The translations under genes were made by a program, and so were the position numbers. This document shows positions 1 to 13,398 of a DNA stretch of 64,000 nt, piece by piece. Each line of letters begins with the position of its first letter. Position 1 is the first letter of the stretch. The notes below the pieces were generated by a model. The model made no database searches, was not told the origin of the DNA, and worked only from the letters and a program-made list of their open reading frames with translations. Source of the stretch: Urophycis tenuis (taxonomy: Eukaryota > Chordata > Actinopteri > Gadiformes > Phycidae). Location of the stretch: the NCBI GenBank assembly GCA_036785325.1, contig JAXIVH010000014.1:5444414-5508413 (forward strand), written 5' to 3'.

Positions 1-800
1 TTAGCAGTTGTTACTTCTTGTATTCCTAATGTGTAATCGTTCATGTAATATGTGAACAGTAAGGGTAGTCACAGCAGTGGGAATGTTACTGAATGGCCCC
101 CTCTAATTATGGGCTATGTCAACCTGAGCACATGAATGATAAATCGGGCGAAGACCCGAGTTCATTCTTAAAGTTAAATTATTATTTTGGCGCGTGTGAC
201 TACTGCTGGCCAAAGTCTAATTTTCATGCAAGCTGCTTTTCTAATTGATACAGATTCCAGAATCTTTTTATGTTATTTCACTATTATTATCCTCGTCAGT
301 TTGCCACTTGCATTTCGCAATTGTTGATCCAAAATGTACGAAAGCTTACTCTGCATCAGTTTTAAGACCTGTACCAAAGTCTTAATATTGTGCTTATTGA
401 TTTTGGAGTTTACGTTTAAATGTTAATTGAATGTCACGCTTTGTGATCCGCAGTCTTTGAATCTGCTCTGTTCCTTGTTGTAAATAAGTGTACAGGTAAT
501 TTTTGGTCTTTGTATTAAAGGCATGAATGGTTAAATTAAAAACGGACATGACAACAAGAATGAGATGTTTCCCTCATTTCAAGTTTTGTTAGTTGTTGCG
601 AGTTAAAACAGTACAAGGATTTAGATGAGATGTTTGACTTTGTGGATGACATTTCATCATGGGGTCTGTTGTCAACAGGAAGTATTCGGTTCTTCTAGGC
701 GTTGCCATGGAGATAGCCAGCAGGTTGTGATAGTCTTTATATTTGTGTTATATAAGCTAGCGTACCCAAAGTTGGTAGATAAACCAGTATCTTGACGGAG
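1..800. other. Intergenic DNA upstream of noxred1
   Basis: No coding exon could be supported here on either strand. The stretch is AT-rich. An ATTAAA-type hexamer near 516 could be the polyadenylation signal of a plus-strand gene ending off the left edge, but no reading frame backs this. The last 100 bases must hold the 5' UTR and promoter of noxred1; I see no clear TATA box or CpG-rich core. Confidence 0.4.
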
Positions 801-2831
<2,031 letters not shown>

Positions 2832-2913
2832 ACCTATGTCAAATGTTCTGTCTTTCAATGTCTGTACCCAGAGCTATCTTTGGTTCAACCAAGTCATGCC
2901 TCGAAGTAATTTA

Positions 2914-2919
2914 AATAAA
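2914..2919 (+). terminator. Polyadenylation signal of noxred1
   Basis: A canonical AATAAA lies 83 bases after the stop codon. A second AATAAA at 2827-2832 overlaps the stop codon itself. Confidence 0.5.
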
Positions 2920-3599
2920 TGTAAATGTGCAGTTACATTATATGTTCTTATTCGTCGTGTCTGTATTGCATTAAACACGTAACCCATAATCACATGAATG
3001 TGTTTACATTGTACTGTACTATGAAATTGATCTGCCGAACGCCTGCCAATCTACGATACATATTCGTGAATTTTCGTCAATATTCGCAGAAATACGGAAG
3101 TATGAAGATCTTGGGTGTTTTTTACTGCAAGGCATCACCGAAGCTGAGCAGAGTCCGTCGCACTACATAAGCAACCAGCATTTCCAGATGGACTAAGGTT
3201 GACTCAAAATACTTAATACCGAAGTCTATAATATCACTACCTATTGTATTTGGTAAGTTCAAACTGTGTTTTTGTTCTCTTTTGGGTGTACTTAGCGATG
3301 AAGTTAGCTACTGCCTGCCTCTACCAAGAAGCGGATGTAGTCAAGACTTCCTCATTTTACCATACTAGGAATATCAACAGTCATTTTAAATGCAGTGATT
3401 TGTATTGCGCACGGGAATATACACAATTACATTACAGCTTAACTGTGTTTGTTGTCAGTCACGACAGTCGCTAGTGCTAGCTTCGTGCTGGCCTATACAG
3501 GTTGCAACTCATGAACGGTAGTTACGACTCGCTATTTATTCTAAGGGGCGGGGATTATTTTCTGAGAAAAGACAGGAGTGTTGATCTGTTCTTATAGTG
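2920..3599. other. Intergenic region between noxred1 and tmed8
   Basis: No exon with splice and family support was found. In human, as I recall it, SAMD15 lies between these two genes; no SAM-domain coding sequence is visible here. The final part must contain the tmed8 promoter and 5' UTR. Confidence 0.5.
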
Positions 3600-4476
3600 A
3601 TGGAGACCTTAGAGGCTATATCTGCGCTCCAGTCCAGGTTGTCCTCCCTGTCTGTTTCGTCTTTCCCTGGGATAACTTCGAAGCAAGGCGACGACAGACC
3701 ACTTGACAGGTAACCTGTTGCAGCTTTTAAGAATCAATAGTTTCAATACGTTTTTGTCTCACGGACAAATGTATCTACGACATCCAGGGATTTAACCACA
3801 ACGTACGCAGATTTCATTAAATACGGTACACAATTTGTGTATTTTTCGTCCAGTCTCCAGAATACAGATCTTTCACAGAGTTCTTGCAATTCTGTCAGCG
3901 AAGTCAAGATGGACGGCACTTCTGACACAAACGATTCCAAAGAAAGCATTGTAGTAAGTGATGTTTAATTAATTAATTTAGTAATTAATCAAATGTATAT
4001 AATGCTTTTCAAGGTATCAAAGTGCTTTACATAGTGAGTCTGTGTCTATGTGTGTGTGTGTGTGTGTGGGGGGGGGGGGGGTATTGACACCTCATCCACT
4101 ACCATGATACAACATTTATAGAGAGTCTTAAGTCACTGTATCCATCTATCCATCTTTTACATCATCACCTACCAACCTTATTTTTGTATGTTTTTTTTTT
4201 CAGAGCAATCATGAGAGTATTACAGCTGAAAACCTGGAGGGAGAGGCTGAAGAGAGCAGCACCACTGGGAACTCCGAGCTCTCCAGTGAGAAAGGTAGCA
4301 CCCTGTTGGGTTATGCAACCCAACAGGTTTGTTTGCCGAGATTAATCTTTAACTTCAATATATATATTTATATATATATATATATATATGCATAGATCCT
4401 AGTTGAATAGCTGACAGCGCTAAAAAAAAAAGATGATTGAAAACACGCCTGCGCTCTCTGTGTGTCTGACACGCAT

Positions 4477-4517
<41 letters not shown>

Positions 4518-5359
4518 CGTGAAAACAGCCCAATTACCTCTGCTGAGCCCCGCCAACACGTGGACCTCGGTGGCCATCAAGGAGCTGAAGACGTCGCTGC
4601 GGACGGAGAAGGACAACGTGGTCACGGTGTACCGCGGGGACATCATGACGGTGCACGTGCCCACCGTGCCCGAGAGCAAGCGGGTGTGCTGGGAGTTCGC
4701 CACCGACGGCTACGACATCGGCTTCGGCGTGTACTTTGACTGGACGCCGGTGACCAGCCGCAACATCACGGTGCACGTCAGCGAGTCCAGCGACGACGAG
4801 GACGAAGAGGAGGAGGTGGAGGGTAAGTGGGTTGTTTTTTAGTCAGAATGTTTTGGAGGGGAGGAGGCGACAACCGTGCGGATTTTCATTTAGAACTAGC
4901 AAGAATAGAAGGGCTGTGATTGAACAATGCTATCACGTCGGCAGATCGGTGAGCGTGATTTCTGTGCAGGACATCTGCAGCCGAGAGATGAAACAAAAAC
5001 GACACAAAAAAATGCGACCATACAAAAACGTGTGTTATCGCTGTGGTGTCTTCCGGTGGAGTTTAATGCGGATGTCCTGGTGGGAGAGCGGGCGGAGCTC
5101 GCTCAGCAGGCTGAGGTGACCCGTGTTTCTCTCCACTGCAGGCCCGGTCAGCAGCGGCGATGTGGAAAAGGGCTCCAAAGCCCTGAACAACTCGAACTTG
5201 GGTGAGATCTTGCCTGTGTACCGGCAGGACAGCCACCTGATGGTGCACGGTGGTAGCCATGACTTCCCAGGGGAAGGCACTTATCTGCTGAAGTTCGATA
5301 ACTCCTACTCACTGTGGCGAAACAAAACACTTTACTATAGAGTATACTATAGTCCCTAG
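3600..5359 (+). CDS. tmed8: TMED8, GOLD-domain protein
   Basis: Five exons (3600-3709, 3854-3953, 4204-4294, 4529-4822, 5142-5359) join in phase to 270 aa. Residues 1 to about 100 are polar, serine/acid-rich and probably disordered. Residues about 101-270 form the GOLD-type beta sandwich, with conserved segments such as WTSVAIKELK, VCWEFATDGYDIGFGVYF and the C-terminal GEGTYLLKFDNSYSLWRNKT. An acidic loop (SSDDEDEEEEVEG) interrupts the domain near residues 184-198. Unlike true p24 cargo receptors there is no signal peptide or C-terminal membrane span, as is usual for TMED8, so it is probably cytosolic and bound to Golgi membranes (inferred). Its precise role is poorly known. Exon 4 is far more GC-rich at third codon positions than the other exons. 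Confidence 0.9.
4049..4081 (+). repeat. (TG)n followed by a G tract in tmed8 intron 2
   Basis: About 20 bases of TG run directly into about 14 consecutive G. Confidence 0.9.
4478..4515 (+). repeat. (CT)n tract next to a tmed8 splice acceptor
   Basis: A pure CT repeat ends 13 bases before the acceptor at 4528 and can serve as its polypyrimidine tract. Length variation here could affect inclusion of the GOLD-domain exon (inference). Confidence 0.9.
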
Positions 5360-5979
5360 AGAATCCATTTAGTCATTTTCTAAGAATGTTTGGTTTGAGT
5401 GGATAAAAATACTGCTATTACTCCCAAGAACAATCAACTATTTTTTGATTCAACCCTTGTTAAGAAAGTAATAGTCAACTAATAGGCACATCTATTTTTA
5501 TCGTTATCTACACGTGCTGCCATATGGCTACATGCAAAGTTTATAAGACCGGATCATTTAAAATGCAACATTTGCTCCAGTGTCTAAAAAGCCTTGCGAA
5601 AGTGCTGTGTCCCCCCCCCATACACGTGCAATCCAAAATGTATCCATCAAAGATACAGATTACCTTCACACAGATTTCTATGGTAGCACCAGTCAGGGAC
5701 AGGCCAGGTGCTTAAATCGGAATTGCTCAAAGGAAATGGGAGATTGTTTTGTGTGTGTTTCTGTGCACTTAATTCCAGCTTGCTTTGTCCATGCCGTCAC
5801 ATGTGTTCACGTGTGTCAAGATGAAATGTGGTTGTGTTGTTGTTGTTTTTTTTTTTACTTCCATGTAACCCAATCATGTGCTTGTTGAACATGCAATGGT
5901 CAGCTTTAAATTGTGTGAAACAGCTTCAGTCAGGTGTTTTAATATGTCTGTGTGTGCATGTGTGTGCGTGTGTGCGTGC

Positions 5980-6019
<40 letters not shown>

Positions 6020-6560
6020 GCGCTGTCATAGTCGTGTCCCTGCAGGAGTTAAAGGCTCCAAGTCTGTTGAGATAGTGAATGTATAGTAGCAAGTACAATT
6101 AGTCAGCCATAGTGGTTAACAGTCTGGTTTTATTGTACAAATCCCAAGCCATCCCTTACCGCAAAAAAGCTCTAAATATTTATATTTGCCCTGTTCACGT
6201 TTGGCTTGTGTGTTGTGAGGTAAGGAGCTCATTCGAGAGTCAAACACAGGGGAGTTGTTATTCTACAGAGACCATCGGTGGCTTTTCAGGCACAGGTCTA
6301 TGCAAATGAAGGTGGCTACCAGGTTGGTGGGTTTAGTGCAGCCACTCCGTATTGGGCAACTATCATAACCTCTGTCTACAATCTATTTCAATGTGTTCTC
6401 TACGTCAATGGTTTTACCTCAGTCCGTTGTGCTGTGCATGCATGTTTCCGAACATAAAATGGGGTATGATGCTGCTGAAGTAAACTGAATGCTATTAAAT
6501 TAAATCTTCCTGCGTTTGCTTTACTGTATTTTATTTCAGAAATGTGTATTCTATAATAAA
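5360..6560 (+). other. tmed8 3' UTR with TG repeat and polyadenylation signal
   Basis: No coding frame is credible here. A TG/CG-rich microsatellite occupies about 5946-6021. A clear AATAAA at 6555-6560 would give a 3' UTR of about 1.2 kb. Open frames made of Cys-Val or His-Thr repeats are repeat artefacts. Confidence 0.6.
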
Positions 6561-6704
6561 GAGGAAACATTGTGTATATGATATGCTTTATATGTGATCA
6601 TTTATTGTGTGCAGTGCTTTGCCAATTGTATGTAGTGTTAAAAAATACAGGCGTGTTCATGTCATAAAGAGTCAAAGCTAAGCAAATGTATTTATTTGCC
6701 TAAG

Positions 6705-9700
6705 ATGTTTGGCGACTATTCCCTGTTCGGACCTATATGTTGGTCCCGGGCGATTCCATTATATGTTCACGAGGGGATTGATGTAATTGTTACAGAGGTA
6801 GGTAGTGAAGCTGCTTTTTATTTTCAGCTCTCCCTATAGGGCTCGTCAGTGTCACTATAATTACACACAGTGCCAGTGTATGACTTGTCCTCATTAGCCC
6901 GTGTTAAATGGGACCCAGCAGAAGTGTTCTGGGGGGGGGGGGACTGGGTCTGACTATTCGCGCAGCCAGGTGCTACAATCAAAATCCATTCATAGCATGC
7001 CTACCAACGCGTCGTGTTTGGTGGGCCTCGATCTGCAGCACACGACGACATCAGGAGACATAACATAACATAACATGGGGCGGTTGAATTTTTTCGTTCT
7101 TTGGTCACTGCGTGACGCCCCTCGTCAATTCATGAGGTAGGCCCGTGTGTATGTCGCTGCTAGTGATGCTGTAGTTGGGCCTATGTTGCTATTCCCTCCC
7201 TACATTTTTTAAAAGCTCTTGACTCCTCTCTTGTAGTAAGTCTAACCGCAGGTGCTTTCAAGTGCACATCCCGCTGCCCTTACCGAAACAGCTGGTGATC
7301 TTTGGCCTCGGAGAATGGAAATGCAGCGAGGCCACTATTTTAGTGGAGGTGCTCGTCAGTGAGGATGTGAAAGCCCAGAACATTGGCATCCTCTCGTCTC
7401 AAGCCAGGTGCAGCCCCGCACATCAAATACTTTCCACTGCCGTCAGACAAGCATGCCTCCACATTTTGCGTAAAACTCGTAACATCATTTGTTTGACATG
7501 AGTAGGTGTCTTACATGGGAGGGAGACTGGAACCCCGAGATTGTTGATGCGGCAGCCGAGAAGGGAAGAAAAGGGGTGTATGGGAAGATATTGCTCACAG
7601 TTTGTGGAAAGGTATTTTAAGTTGAACGACCACCGACACGTTTTGCAGCAGCAGGCTACATACTTATTTGTTGTTGTTTTTAATGCCACAGGATAAAGAA
7701 AGTTTCAGCAGTAGTACTCCACTTGTGCCAAGGAAACGTCGTTTCCCAGAGCAGCACGACGACAGCACTGAGCTTTCCCACACTTTGACCCAAAGTACGG
7801 GGAATGAAAAGGTATACTTTTGTTTGTCTCATAATATATGTATTGTATGGCATATTATGTAAAATACATTGACCTATCACACAGTATCTTTTGAAGATCT
7901 CTCCAGATTCCTCCCAATCAGCAGACAGTGTTTGCTACGCTGAACAACAGACGGACAACTGTGAAACGACAATTGACTCTGTTATGGAAACTAAATCCAT
8001 TTCTCTATCCATTTTGTCTAAGGTAAGACATGTGCATTTATGTTTGTTTATTATCGTTGGCAAGTGAAGATGGACATTGATGCTGTATGTCTATTGTATA
8101 GGATACTGCGCCCAGGCGAAAGGTATTTGGTCTGAGAGGTCCAATCATTGAGGACGTAAATAATAGCAATGAGTCGTCAGCCAAACATCCAATCCCCAAG
8201 AGAATGATCCTAAGAATGAACAGCCAAGAAGATACTACTGTGCCGATCAAGAGATACTGCAGAGTTGCCAAGAACTCCAAATACAGTAAAACAGCATTGA
8301 GTGCCAGCAACATTGCGAACGTTGCGTCACAGTGTAGCCTATTGTCAGATTTAATGTTGTGTTTGTTCTTTTCAGTGGGCCCATCGAAACGTTGGAACCA
8401 TACCATGTGTTTAATCGATCCTGATACAGCCGTTGTGATTGGAGGGAAAACGGAAGAGCAGAAACCCTGCAAGGACTCGCTGTGGAAACTGGAGATAGGT
8501 TGGATTCTTTTATCATTTCAGGGTCCATTTTGTGGTCTGGCAATTGGCAAATTCAGAGAATGTGATACCCAGTCGCTCATATTGTCAAAAGTTACTTTGC
8601 AGTTTTTTTTGTTTGGCTGGAAAAAGATTGTGGGGCGCATGAAAGAGAAACATCTAGAAAGTGTCATGCAGTAACAAGCCAACCATTGGCTTATTATGAT
8701 GGGTTAAACCATTTTCAATTATTTCTATTATAGAATGTAAACTTTCCTTCGGGAATATTTTTCCACATTCTGTATACATTTTTCAGAACACGACTTCTGG
8801 TTTCCCATGAACTCTACCTCTACCTCTGGGCCCGCACCCCCCTGTATGCACGGCCACTCGGCAACCTTTGACCCCGACTCCAAGGCTCTGTTTGTGTACG
8901 GTGGCTTTGGAGAGGACGCAGCCTACCGTGACCTGTACATTCTCAACACTCACACCTGGACTTGGAAGTTGGTCACTGTGGGTTTTTCTTTGCCCAAATC
9001 GTGAAATTGATTTAAAGTTCTGTTATGGTCATTGAATTGAAGGTGGCTTTCCTCCTGCTCAGGCTAAAGGAAATGTTCCAACATTGGCCTATCACACGGC
9101 AACCTTTTACAAGAAGGAGCTATACCTGTTTGGGGGGGTTCATCCAAGCCGTCACTCTGGGGACAAAGCCTGCACTAATTCTCTGTCCATCTTCAACCCC
9201 GGGGATGAACTGTGGTACAAGCCCATCGTGGAGGGCGTTAAGCCCCTGCCCAGGTTCGGGTTAGTACGTTTTTCTGTATTTTAGGACATAATGACTTGCA
9301 TTAAAATGTGAGACACTGCCTTGGAAAATAATGTCCGGAATTCAACAGGCATTCGAGCATCTTGCTCTCAGACAAGTTGATTGTTTTCGGTGGCCGGAAC
9401 ACTGCAACGTACCTCAACGATATTCACGTTCTGGATCTTGGTACGGTGATGTTCTCGGTCTGGGTAAAGCACTGAACTTGACGATTTCAAGTACCGTCTT
9501 TCCGCCTTGCACTAAAAAGGGTCTATTGCTATTTTGGTAAGGATTCATGGAGTACGCAGCTGTAAGATGTGACAACATGGCACCACTGCCCCGAGGGTGA
9601 GTAAACCTCTCTTCAACCATGTCACATTGGTGTTGGCATCTGTCTTTTCGTCTTCACGAGATCTGGGTGCGTAAGCCACAGTATATTTCACTGTGTCCAA

Positions 9701-10649
9701 CCACAAACAGAACGGGGGTACAAAGTTGTCTGTACAATGTAAATATAGTTCCATTCCATTGCCATTTTTTAGCGACACATTGAGTTCCGATGGCACCATG
9801 TCAGTGGTGATTTAAGTATTTTTTTAAATGTAACTTGATACACACCGTCTACCTTCAGTCAATGAAAGCGCCAACCTATTTTCCCACCGTGTGTGTGTGT
9901 ATGCTGGACCAGGTTCCACGCGGCCCTGCCAGTGCCTGGCAACAGGATGTTGATCAGCGGAGGCTGCAGTTCCATCGGAGACCTGCAGGACGTTCATGTC
10001 TTCCACATGGGTGGGTGCCACCGCTGTTTCACTCTGTGAAGTGTCTCCTTGTGTGCACCATGTGGTCACTGTGCAAGTGTAATCATGGCAATCAAAATGG
10101 ATGATTACCACTATGTGCTAAACCCCTCTTTGGTTTTTCTATTTATTTAGTCATCGGCCATGCACTTTTCATGATTTAAAGTGACTGTGAAGTTAGTATT
10201 TTGAAATGTCATTCATTACTCAGCGGGTAAGGGTTATACATAGACATTCAGGATGCCTACACCGAAACTGGACATTAAAGTCTAAACCCATAACCTTTCG
10301 ACCTAGTGCCTAACCACTAGCCTATCCTGGATTAGTATTCAATAGTGTGTGTTGTTTTGCATCTCTAGACTTTGAATAAAAACCAACGTAACCATAACCC
10401 TGATCAGGCACCAACACCTGGAGCTCAGTTGTGGCTCCCCTGCTGTGCTCGCTCCCCCGGGCTGGACACACCATGCTCAGCCTGGGCTGGTCACACCTGA
10501 ATTCGTCCCATCAGAACCCGCCGGGGGATGCTGGACTGCAGTGCACACTGCTAGTATTTGGTGGATCGGACTGTTCCAGAACCTTGTACAATGAAGCCGT
10601 AAAGTACCGAGTGGAAATCCCTACTAATGAGGAAAAGGCATTTAAATGA
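6705..10649 (+). CDS. Unnamed kelch-repeat beta-propeller protein
   Basis: Thirteen exons join in phase to 601 aa: 6705-6797, 7241-7407, 7506-7611, 7692-7811, 7885-8022, 8102-8285, 8376-8498, 8787-8977, 9063-9259, 9349-9440, 9542-9596, 9913-10010, 10408-10649. Residues 1-122 look like a folded domain I do not recognise (starts MFGDYSLFGPICW; contains KQLVIFGLGEWKCSEATI and LTWEGDWNPEIV). Residues about 123-265 are polar, basic and probably disordered. Residues about 270-601 carry six kelch blades with GG pairs and a following aromatic or hydrophobic strand, for example FVYGGFGEDAAYRDLYIL, LYLFGGVHPS, LIVFGGRNTATYLNDIHVL, MLISGGCSSIGDLQDVHVF and LLVFGGSDCSRTLYNEAV. Such propellers usually bind proteins. 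I cannot assign an orthologue; RABEPK-like and KLHDC-like proteins share the propeller but not this N-terminus. Exon 1 is the least certain: it is chosen for its ATG, its clean donor and phase. Confidence 0.75.
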
Positions 10650-10925
10650 ATCCTTTTATATGTAGTGTTGTTGGGTCTGTGGAGAAAATGTGTATCAATT
10701 GTTGTTTTTTATCATCAATAGCATTAATTTTTAAAGCTCTTTTTCCAAATGGAAATGTTGGCGTTTTCTACCTCTTGGACACTAAAACAAATGGTTTTGT
10801 ACCATGCCTGCTTCATACACCATTTCATCAACAATTGGTGGAACTTATGCGACTAAAAGGCGAGCCCTAGACTGTGTACTATATGCTGTTATGCTTAACT
10901 TTAAAATATGAAATTATATCACGTT

Positions 10926-11003
10926 AATAAAAATGTTTAGTGTTTTGTTTAGTTTTTTTTTAAAGACACAGGACTATACACAGGAGATATGTCCTTTTTA
11001 TTC
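10926..11003. terminator. Facing polyadenylation signals of the kelch gene and gstz1
   Basis: AATAAA on the plus strand at 10926-10931 serves the kelch gene (stop at 10649). TTTATT at 10998-11003 is AATAAA on the minus strand, 32 bases beyond the gstz1 stop. The two convergent transcripts would overlap by tens of bases. Confidence 0.6.
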
Positions 11004-11034
11004 CGGAAATATACAATAGCACTGCTGAGCCATC

Positions 11035-12609
11035 CTAAACACGCAGGTCGACAGGTGTGTCAGGTTGGCACGAGGGGTGGCTTGACTTGAAGGCCTCGAT
11101 CTCCACTAGGGTCCGGTTCAGTCGGTCAATGGTTGGGAACTGGCTAATGTCCACTTTGAACCTGATGAGAAGGGTTTTGTGAAGGAGAAACTTGTCACAA
11201 TAACGTCACAGAATTGTGTACTTGCATGCAAGTGATTGTTTTAGACATTAAAGATGAGACCTCTCTGCATTGTAGACTTGTGGCACGATACAGATGTCTG
11301 CCATGGATAACTAAAGCAGGTAAAGGGAAGCGGGTCATTACATGATGTATGGTTCCCCCCCCAAATCATGCTGCATGATTGATACGAGACAGTCCTTACC
11401 TCATCTCCTACACAGTATGTCCCAGCTGTTTCTTTGAGGATGGGTTCCAAAGCTTGGGGATCACAGGAGGGGAATAGTTATTGTGTCATATCTGGCAGAC
11501 AGGATATACAACAACTGACGGCATGCAATATCCCCACGAATACCTTGGAAACCTCGCTGGATGAAGTGCTGTGCCCACTGCACTTTGTCTGCTCCGATCT
11601 TCTGGATCACATACAGATTCTGGAAAACAAGCAGTGTGAATTCACAAGTTATGTTGCATGTTCAAAATCAAGAAGTTTTAACTGCAAACTATTGCCAATC
11701 CAGATTTTATACCACACAAAACGCATGTTTGATAACCCACACTAATCAACCAGCATACACAACTCATTAAGAGCAATATAATCATGGCTAAATTGCTGTT
11801 TCATGTATATTGACAAATGATGTGGATTTCAGTTGCTGCAAGAGTGGTGTGACAACGTCATCAAACCTGATGCATCTGTCTCATAGATTTACATTTGAAG
11901 GTCCAGGATGTACCTGAAGTGGCTGGATCCCAGAGGCGATGATGTCACATATCATCCGCACCTGGGCGCGCTTCTTGGGGCACGCTGGTAGGAGCTTCGG
12001 CCCTGGCCTGGTCTCATCAATGTACTGGACCACTGCTAGCTGAGGAATAGTATTAATGTGTGTTTTTGCCATGACCTTTAGCAGTAATATTTTTAATGGC
12101 ATAAATGACTGAAGTTGTAGTATGAGAGCTCACTGATTGAGACAAAGTGATGCCGTCGATTTCAACTGCAGGCACTTGTTGCATGGGGTTAAGTGCCTTG
12201 TATTGATCCGTGAGCTTAATGCAATGAAACCAAAAGCATTAAGAGATTGTTTGTGCATTTCACATCCATGCATGTGTAGTAAAGAATGCATTGTGCAGTG
12301 GATTCAATTACCTGCTGACCTCCATCTTTGATAAGATTGACTGGAACTTGTTCATATTCAATCCCTTTGAGAGCAAAAGCTGACATAAAATAGGTTATGT
12401 ATCACTCGGTTTGGTAAACTCAGAGGAACTCAGGAAAATATGCACTCCAATAATGACTTACCGATTCGGACCCTCCAGGAACAAGAACTTCTGAAGTAAC
12501 CGTGAAGAATGGGCTGTAATTAGACAAACATATAATTCAAACTGAAAAATAAACACTTTTCTCCAATATTACTTCTGGCTAATCAGTTCACCTTATCATT
12601 CGTTGTCAT
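11035..12609 (-). CDS. gstz1: Maleylacetoacetate isomerase (glutathione S-transferase zeta 1)
   Basis: Nine exons on the minus strand (12592-12609, 12462-12513, 12312-12379, 12134-12214, 11914-12039, 11544-11619, 11400-11452, 11261-11310, 11035-11161) join to 216 aa, the length I recall for human GSTZ1. Exon 1 encodes only six residues (MTTNDK). The zeta-class active-site signature SSCSWRVRIA is at residues 15-24, with the catalytic serine and cysteine intact. The glutathione-binding segment (VPAVEIDGITLSQS) and the helical C-terminal domain (KVQWAQHFIQRGF, SMADICIVPQVYNAERF) are also intact. The enzyme converts maleylacetoacetate to fumarylacetoacetate in tyrosine breakdown and also handles alpha-haloacids, in cytosol and mitochondria. 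It is divergently paired with aldh6a1, whose ATG is 789 bp away. Confidence 0.95.
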
Positions 12610-13398
12610 ATTTGTCCACATAAGGATATCTTCAACAGCTATTGAAAGATATGTTTTTAGGGAGGCTGAAAAAACAGTTATTCGTGCAGCCCATCCATGG
12701 TGCAGCCAATAGGATGGGTCCCTAAAAACCCTCCTACTAATCTTTGAACTGTGGCCAGAGACTGTTCAACTTCATATGCTTCGCATTACCGAGTTCGAGC
12801 CATACGTCACAAGTGCATTGCAGCCTTCAAAATGTTATATCGGTACCTTGGCAAGGCTGACGATGGAGAGATGCATCGTTGTGAATGTTCTGATAAGGTT
12901 TTAAAATGCGAAATAGTAGCAGCACACTTCCATATCAGTGTCCTACGATTTGCTCCTAGAAACGTTTCGTGATAAGCATTAGCTTAAGGCACACTAGTTA
13001 CTGTGTCTTGCAAATCACACTCCTCTGCTATTGATCAGGTTTGATAAAGCTTCGGCATATTGTCATTGTTTAGCTTTCCATATGTGAACTTTGAGGGTTA
13101 CATAATATCTCCTTCCCGGTGACTGACTGTCCAATTACAAAATATATTTTTGCCATTGAGGCGGGATATTTTAAAACCAGCAGGCTGGTGATTGGACAGT
13201 TTGCGTGACATGTACCCGTCAAGACTGCTGTGTATGTAGGCGTGCTCACATGGAACCAATCACGGCCCACAGCATGGTTGAGATCCCGCCTACTCCTGAA
13301 CTGCCTGTGTGTCAGAGAGTGCGTTACATCTTGTTGACCACAGTTCTACCTGGGGGGCTGCTATATTATTTTAGTCGTGACATAAAATAAGTCCGAAC
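12610..13398. promoter_or_regulatory. Putative bidirectional gstz1/aldh6a1 promoter
   Basis: This is the 789-bp gap between two divergent start codons. CCAAT-type boxes occur on both strands: AGCCAATAGG near 12705, CCAAT near 13132, ATTGG near 13192 and ACCAATCACG near 13256. An inverted repeat with 11-bp arms (GTTTTTAGGGA at 12653-12663, TCCCTAAAAAC at 12719-12729) lies near gstz1. No TATA box is obvious. Shared regulation of the two catabolic genes is an inference. Confidence 0.5.

Noticed and set aside
8286..8375. Read-through of the 90-bp segment in the kelch gene as coding
   Set aside because: It stays open, but it has a good donor and acceptor, encodes an odd hydrophobic stretch, and breaks the first kelch blade. 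I treat it as an intron, although retention would keep the frame.
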